From an uncultured Porphyromonadaceae bacterium (GTDB lineage: Bacteria > Bacteroidota > Bacteroidia > Bacteroidales > Muribaculaceae): 8,154 nt of DNA. The notes beneath the pieces were generated by a model that made no database searches, was not told where the DNA came from, and saw nothing but the letters and a program-made list of their open reading frames with translations. Below are positions 5,688-8,154 of the stretch, in pieces. Both the position numbers and the translations under genes were made by a program. The stretch is taken from positions 1 to 8,154 of the forward strand of contig USNC01000055.1 of NCBI GenBank assembly GCA_900555915.1. The letters run 5' to 3'. The stretch's first letter is position 1; every line of letters begins with the position of its first letter.

Positions 5688-5695
5688 TTTTCAAT
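5661..5695. repeat. Heptamer tandem array 4 (TTTCAAT type) across a gene junction
   Basis: Five 7-bp units in register: TCTCAAT, TCTAAAT, TTTCAAT, TTTCAAT and TTTCAAT, followed by a partial TCAAT (5696-5700). Read leftward these are ATTGAAA-type units. They encode the last residues of the GH3 protein (ending ELKIEN, stop at 5679-5677) and, in another frame, the first residues of the DUF5103 protein (KIENLEL). Both proteins therefore carry repeat-derived ends. Confidence 0.88.
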
Positions 5696-8154
5696 TCAAT
5701 CGACTGTGTGCGGTCCGAAGCAGGCCCGTAGGATATCTCGTATTCGCCCGGAGTGAACTCAACCTCGCCGCTGTCCATATTGTAGAATGAGAAAGCGTCG
5801 CTGCCGAGAGTGAACTCCACGCGGCCCGACTCTCCTTTCTTGAGATGTATCCGCTTGAAGCCGCGGAGGTTTTTGTTGAGACCGCGGTCTGCCTTGTTCC
5901 TCACATACACCTGCACCACTTCGTCGCCGTCCATCGCGCCGGTGTTGGCCACATCCACACTGAATGTAGCGCTGTGTCCGTCAGGGGTCACAGTGGCGTT
6001 GGAATAGTCGAAATCCGTGTAGCTCAGGCCGTGGCCGAAAGCGTAGAGCGGCTTTTCGGTCATGAAGCGGTAGGTGCGTCCCTCCATGCTGTAGTCCTGG
6101 AAGTCGGGAAGTTGCGCGTCGCTGCTGTAGAATGTGATCGGAAGGCGTCCCGCAGGGTTGTAAAGGCCGTAGATGGTCTCGGCCACCGCGAGTCCGCCGG
6201 CCTCGCCCGGATACCACGCCTGGAGAATGGCGTCACACACCGAGTCCTCCGGCGCCAGGGCTATCGCGCTGCCCGAGCAGTTCACCATCACCACCTTCTT
6301 GCCCTGCTTCTTGAGGTCGGCGATCATCTGTCGCTGCAGAGCCGGAAGCTCGATGGTGGTGCGGTCGCCCCCCTTGAAGCCTTCCACTGTCACCGGCATC
6401 TCCTCGCCCTCGAGTGTCGGGCTTATGCCGCCGGCGAAGATCACCACGTCGGTGTCCGAGAGGTCGTAGTCGTAGCCGGTGGTCTCGCCGAGGTCAAACT
6501 TGAGGGCCGCTATCCCCGGCTTGTCGTGCGAGTATTCCACCTCTATGTCGTAGGTCTTCCCTTTCTCGGCGTCGAAAAGATAGGTATAGTCCTGCGTCGG
6601 CTGCGAACCGTAGGATTTCATCACCCGTTTGCCATCGATGTTGAGGGCCTTGAAGCCGCGGTCGGCATTCATGCTTATCACGTAGCGCCCGCTCTTCTCG
6701 GGTGTGAATTGAGTCTTGAACTTTGCGGAGAACACGTTGAGGTCCACATTGGGCGCGAACACTGTGGCGCCGCCGTTGCTCTTGTTGATCGGCGAGGTGA
6801 GGGTCTCGGTGGCCGCAGGTTTTCCCTTATAGCCGGTGTTGTTCCAGTAAGTGGCGGTCACGCCCTGCTTCCCCTCGCTCCGGAGCATCGGGAAAAGTGA
6901 GCGTATGTTCTTGTTTTCCACGTAGTCGCAGCCTTTGGAATAGGCTGCCTCCGGGTCGATGGCGCGAATCCCCTCGAGTATGCTTACGGTGTGGATCGGA
7001 AAACCGTTGTAGTTGCCCCACTGCATCACTGTGTCGTTGGCGTTAGGTCCCATCACCATCACTCTGGTGCCGGGCTTCAGCGGCAGCACGCCGTTGTTTT
7101 TCAGAAGTGTCATCGACTTGCGCGCGGCGTCAAGGGCGAGTTGCTTGTGTTCGGGGCTGCAGATGTCGTCTTCGCCGAGGGTGTTCCATTCGCATTCCTT
7201 GTCGCTGAACATCTCGCCGAGACGGAACCTTGCCTCAAGCAGACGCAGCAGGCTGCGGTCGATCGCTTCCTCGCTTATGAGTCCCTTGTCGTAGGCCTCG
7301 CGAAGTCCCTTATAGCTGGAGCCGCATTCGAGGTCGGTGCCGGAATATACGGCGTCGGCGCTCGCGTCTACGGCCGAACTGTGGGTCTCGTGCGCCCCCT
7401 TGTTGTAGAAGTCGCGGATGGCCCAGCAGTCGGAGACTATTATCTTGTCGTAGCCCCATTTGTTGCGCAGTATTTCATTGAGCAGACGCTTGTTGCTGCA
7501 GCAGGGTTCCCCCTCCACTCGGTTGTAGGCGCACATCACCTGCCCTACGTTGGCGTCCACCAGGGTCTTGAACGCCGGCAGATACGTCTCCCAGAGGTCG
7601 CGCGGGTCTATGTCGCGGGCGTCGAAGGAGTGGCGGTTCCATTCCGGTCCGCTGTGCACTGCATAGTGCTTGGCGCATGCTATGGTCTTTATGTAGCGGG
7701 AGTCGGCCGGGCCCTGCAGACCTTCCACCACGGCCTTGCCGAGCACCGACGTGAGATACGGGTCCTCGCCGTAGGTCTCCTGGCCGCGTCCCCAGCGCGG
7801 GTCGCGGAAGATGTTCACGTTCGGGGTCCAGAACGTCAGTCCCTGGTAGCGCAGGTGGTCGGTGTCGCCTATTATGTTGTATTTGGCGCGTGCCTCGTCG
7901 CTTACGGCGTCGAAGACGTCGCGCACCAGGGTGTCGTCAAAGGTCGCCGCCATGCCTATGGCCTGCGGAAACACGGTGGCGTAGCCTGACCGGCCGACGC
8001 CGTGAAGCGCCTCGTTCCACCAGTTGTAGCGTCTGATACCCAGGTGTTCGATGGCGGGGGAGTCGTCCATCATCATTGATATTTTCTCGTCGATCGAGAG
8101 TTCCTTCAGCAGGGAAGCTGCCCTTTCCTCGGGCGAAAGGGCGGAGTTCAGGTA
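5677..8154 (-). CDS. Glycoside hydrolase family 3 beta-glycosidase with PA14 insert (N-terminus off the window)
   Basis: The 825 visible residues of a GH3 retaining exo-beta-glycosidase. The frame continues to the window edge: upstream of the internal ATGs at 8076 it reads LSPEERAASLL and LSIDEKISMM, typical GH3 N-terminal sequence, so those ATGs are not the start and a signal peptide probably lies beyond 8154. The order is: TIM-barrel domain with YNWWNEALHGV, PNVNIFRDPRWGRGQETYGEDP, KHYAVHSGPE and the nucleophile Asp in IIVSDCWAI (codon near 7431-7429); alpha/beta sandwich start at MTLLKNNGVLPLK; PA14 domain inserted at about 6865-6490 (TATYWNNTGYKG to FDLGETTGY); second half of the sandwich with SPTLEGEE, one of whose Glu residues probably acts as acid/base; then a fibronectin-III-like domain (VDVANTGAMDGDEVVQVYV). 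WNEALHG and the PA14 insert resemble Xyl3A-type beta-xylosidases and beta-glucosidases acting on plant or dietary oligosaccharides. The exact substrate cannot be read from sequence. The stop lies in heptamer array 4. Confidence 0.95.
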   Translation of the reverse strand, partial: YLNSALSPEERAASLLKELSIDEKISMMMDDSPAIEHLGIRRYNWWNEALHGVGRSGYATVFPQAIGMAATFDDTLVRDVFDAVSDEARAKYNIIGDTDHLRYQGLTFWTPNVNIFRDPRWGRGQETYGEDPYLTSVLGKAVVEGLQGPADSRYIKTIACAKHYAVHSGPEWNRHSFDARDIDPRDLWETYLPAFKTLVDANVGQVMCAYNRVEGEPCCSNKRLLNEILRNKWGYDKIIVSDCWAIRDFYNKGAHETHSSAVDASADAVYSGTDLECGSSYKGLREAYDKGLISEEAIDRSLLRLLEARFRLGEMFSDKECEWNTLGEDDICSPEHKQLALDAARKSMTLLKNNGVLPLKPGTRVMVMGPNANDTVMQWGNYNGFPIHTVSILEGIRAIDPEAAYSKGCDYVENKNIRSLFPMLRSEGKQGVTATYWNNTGYKGKPAATETLTSPINKSNGGATVFAPNVDLNVFSAKFKTQFTPEKSGRYVISMNADRGFKALNIDGKRVMKSYGSQPTQDYTYLFDAEKGKTYDIEVEYSHDKPGIAALKFDLGETTGYDYDLSDTDVVIFAGGISPTLEGEEMPVTVEGFKGGDRTTIELPALQRQMIADLKKQGKKVVMVNCSGSAIALAPEDSVCDAILQAWYPGEAGGLAVAETIYGLYNPAGRLPITFYSSDAQLPDFQDYSMEGRTYRFMTEKPLYAFGHGLSYTDFDYSNATVTPDGHSATFSVDVANTGAMDGDEVVQVYVRNKADRGLNKNLRGFKRIHLKKGESGRVEFTLGSDAFSFYNMDSGEVEFTPGEYEISYGPASDRTQSIELKIEN

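Noticed and set aside
5845..7989. Long plus-strand open frames opposite the GH3 gene (for example 5845-6900 and 6991-7989)
   Set aside because: They are antisense shadows of a GC-rich gene whose own frame carries clear GH3 motifs. Their translations are His/Val/Ala-rich with no recognisable domain.
5677..8076. GH3 gene starting at the ATG cluster at 8076-8068
   Set aside because: The frame is open to the window edge and the extra 26 codons read as typical GH3 N-terminal sequence, so the gene continues past 8154.

Overview
The window looks like one end of a contig from a high-GC member of the Bacteroidales (Bacteroidota). The evidence is a type IX secretion plug-type protein (DUF5103), a DUF3109 protein, a PA14-bearing GH3 glycosidase, TTTG/TAnnTTTG promoters, and gene starts without Shine-Dalgarno sequences. 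A gut family such as Muribaculaceae would fit, but that is a guess. The first 47 bases are not biological: they are the end of the Illumina P5 oligo, an i5 index and the Nextera read-1 transposon adapter. The genome starts at 48.

Layout: 48-315 (+) is the C-terminal end of GDP-L-fucose synthase. It converges, with a 2-bp gap, on a leftward pair transcribed from about 2.0 kb: dihydropteroate synthase (folP, 1125-1997) followed by membrane diadenylate cyclase (cdaA, 318-1091). folP diverges from ribosomal protein bL19 (rplS, 2170-2532) across a short AT-rich region with two interleaved promoters, and the rplS leader can fold into a two-stem structure. A strong terminator (2561-2592) separates rplS from the GTPase gene rsgA (2662-3651). 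The right half is a leftward block: a GH3 beta-glycosidase (5677 to beyond the window edge), a DUF5103 plug-type protein (4431-5687) and a DUF3109 cysteine-rich protein (3717-4292).

The left half is housekeeping: folate, c-di-AMP, ribosome structure and ribosome assembly. rplS and rsgA both serve the ribosome but have separate transcription signals. The right half is envelope and glycan related.

The most unusual feature is in the gaps of the right half. There are four different tandem arrays, all with a period of exactly 7 bp (TTAACCC-, TTTAGGC-, GCCTACA- and TTTCAAT-type). Two of them lie next to perfect inverted repeats, in the same stop-hairpin-array order downstream of two leftward genes. 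One array crosses a gene junction and encodes the last residues of one protein and the first residues of the next. No new enzyme system was found. The heptamer/hairpin architecture is the best candidate for something under-described.
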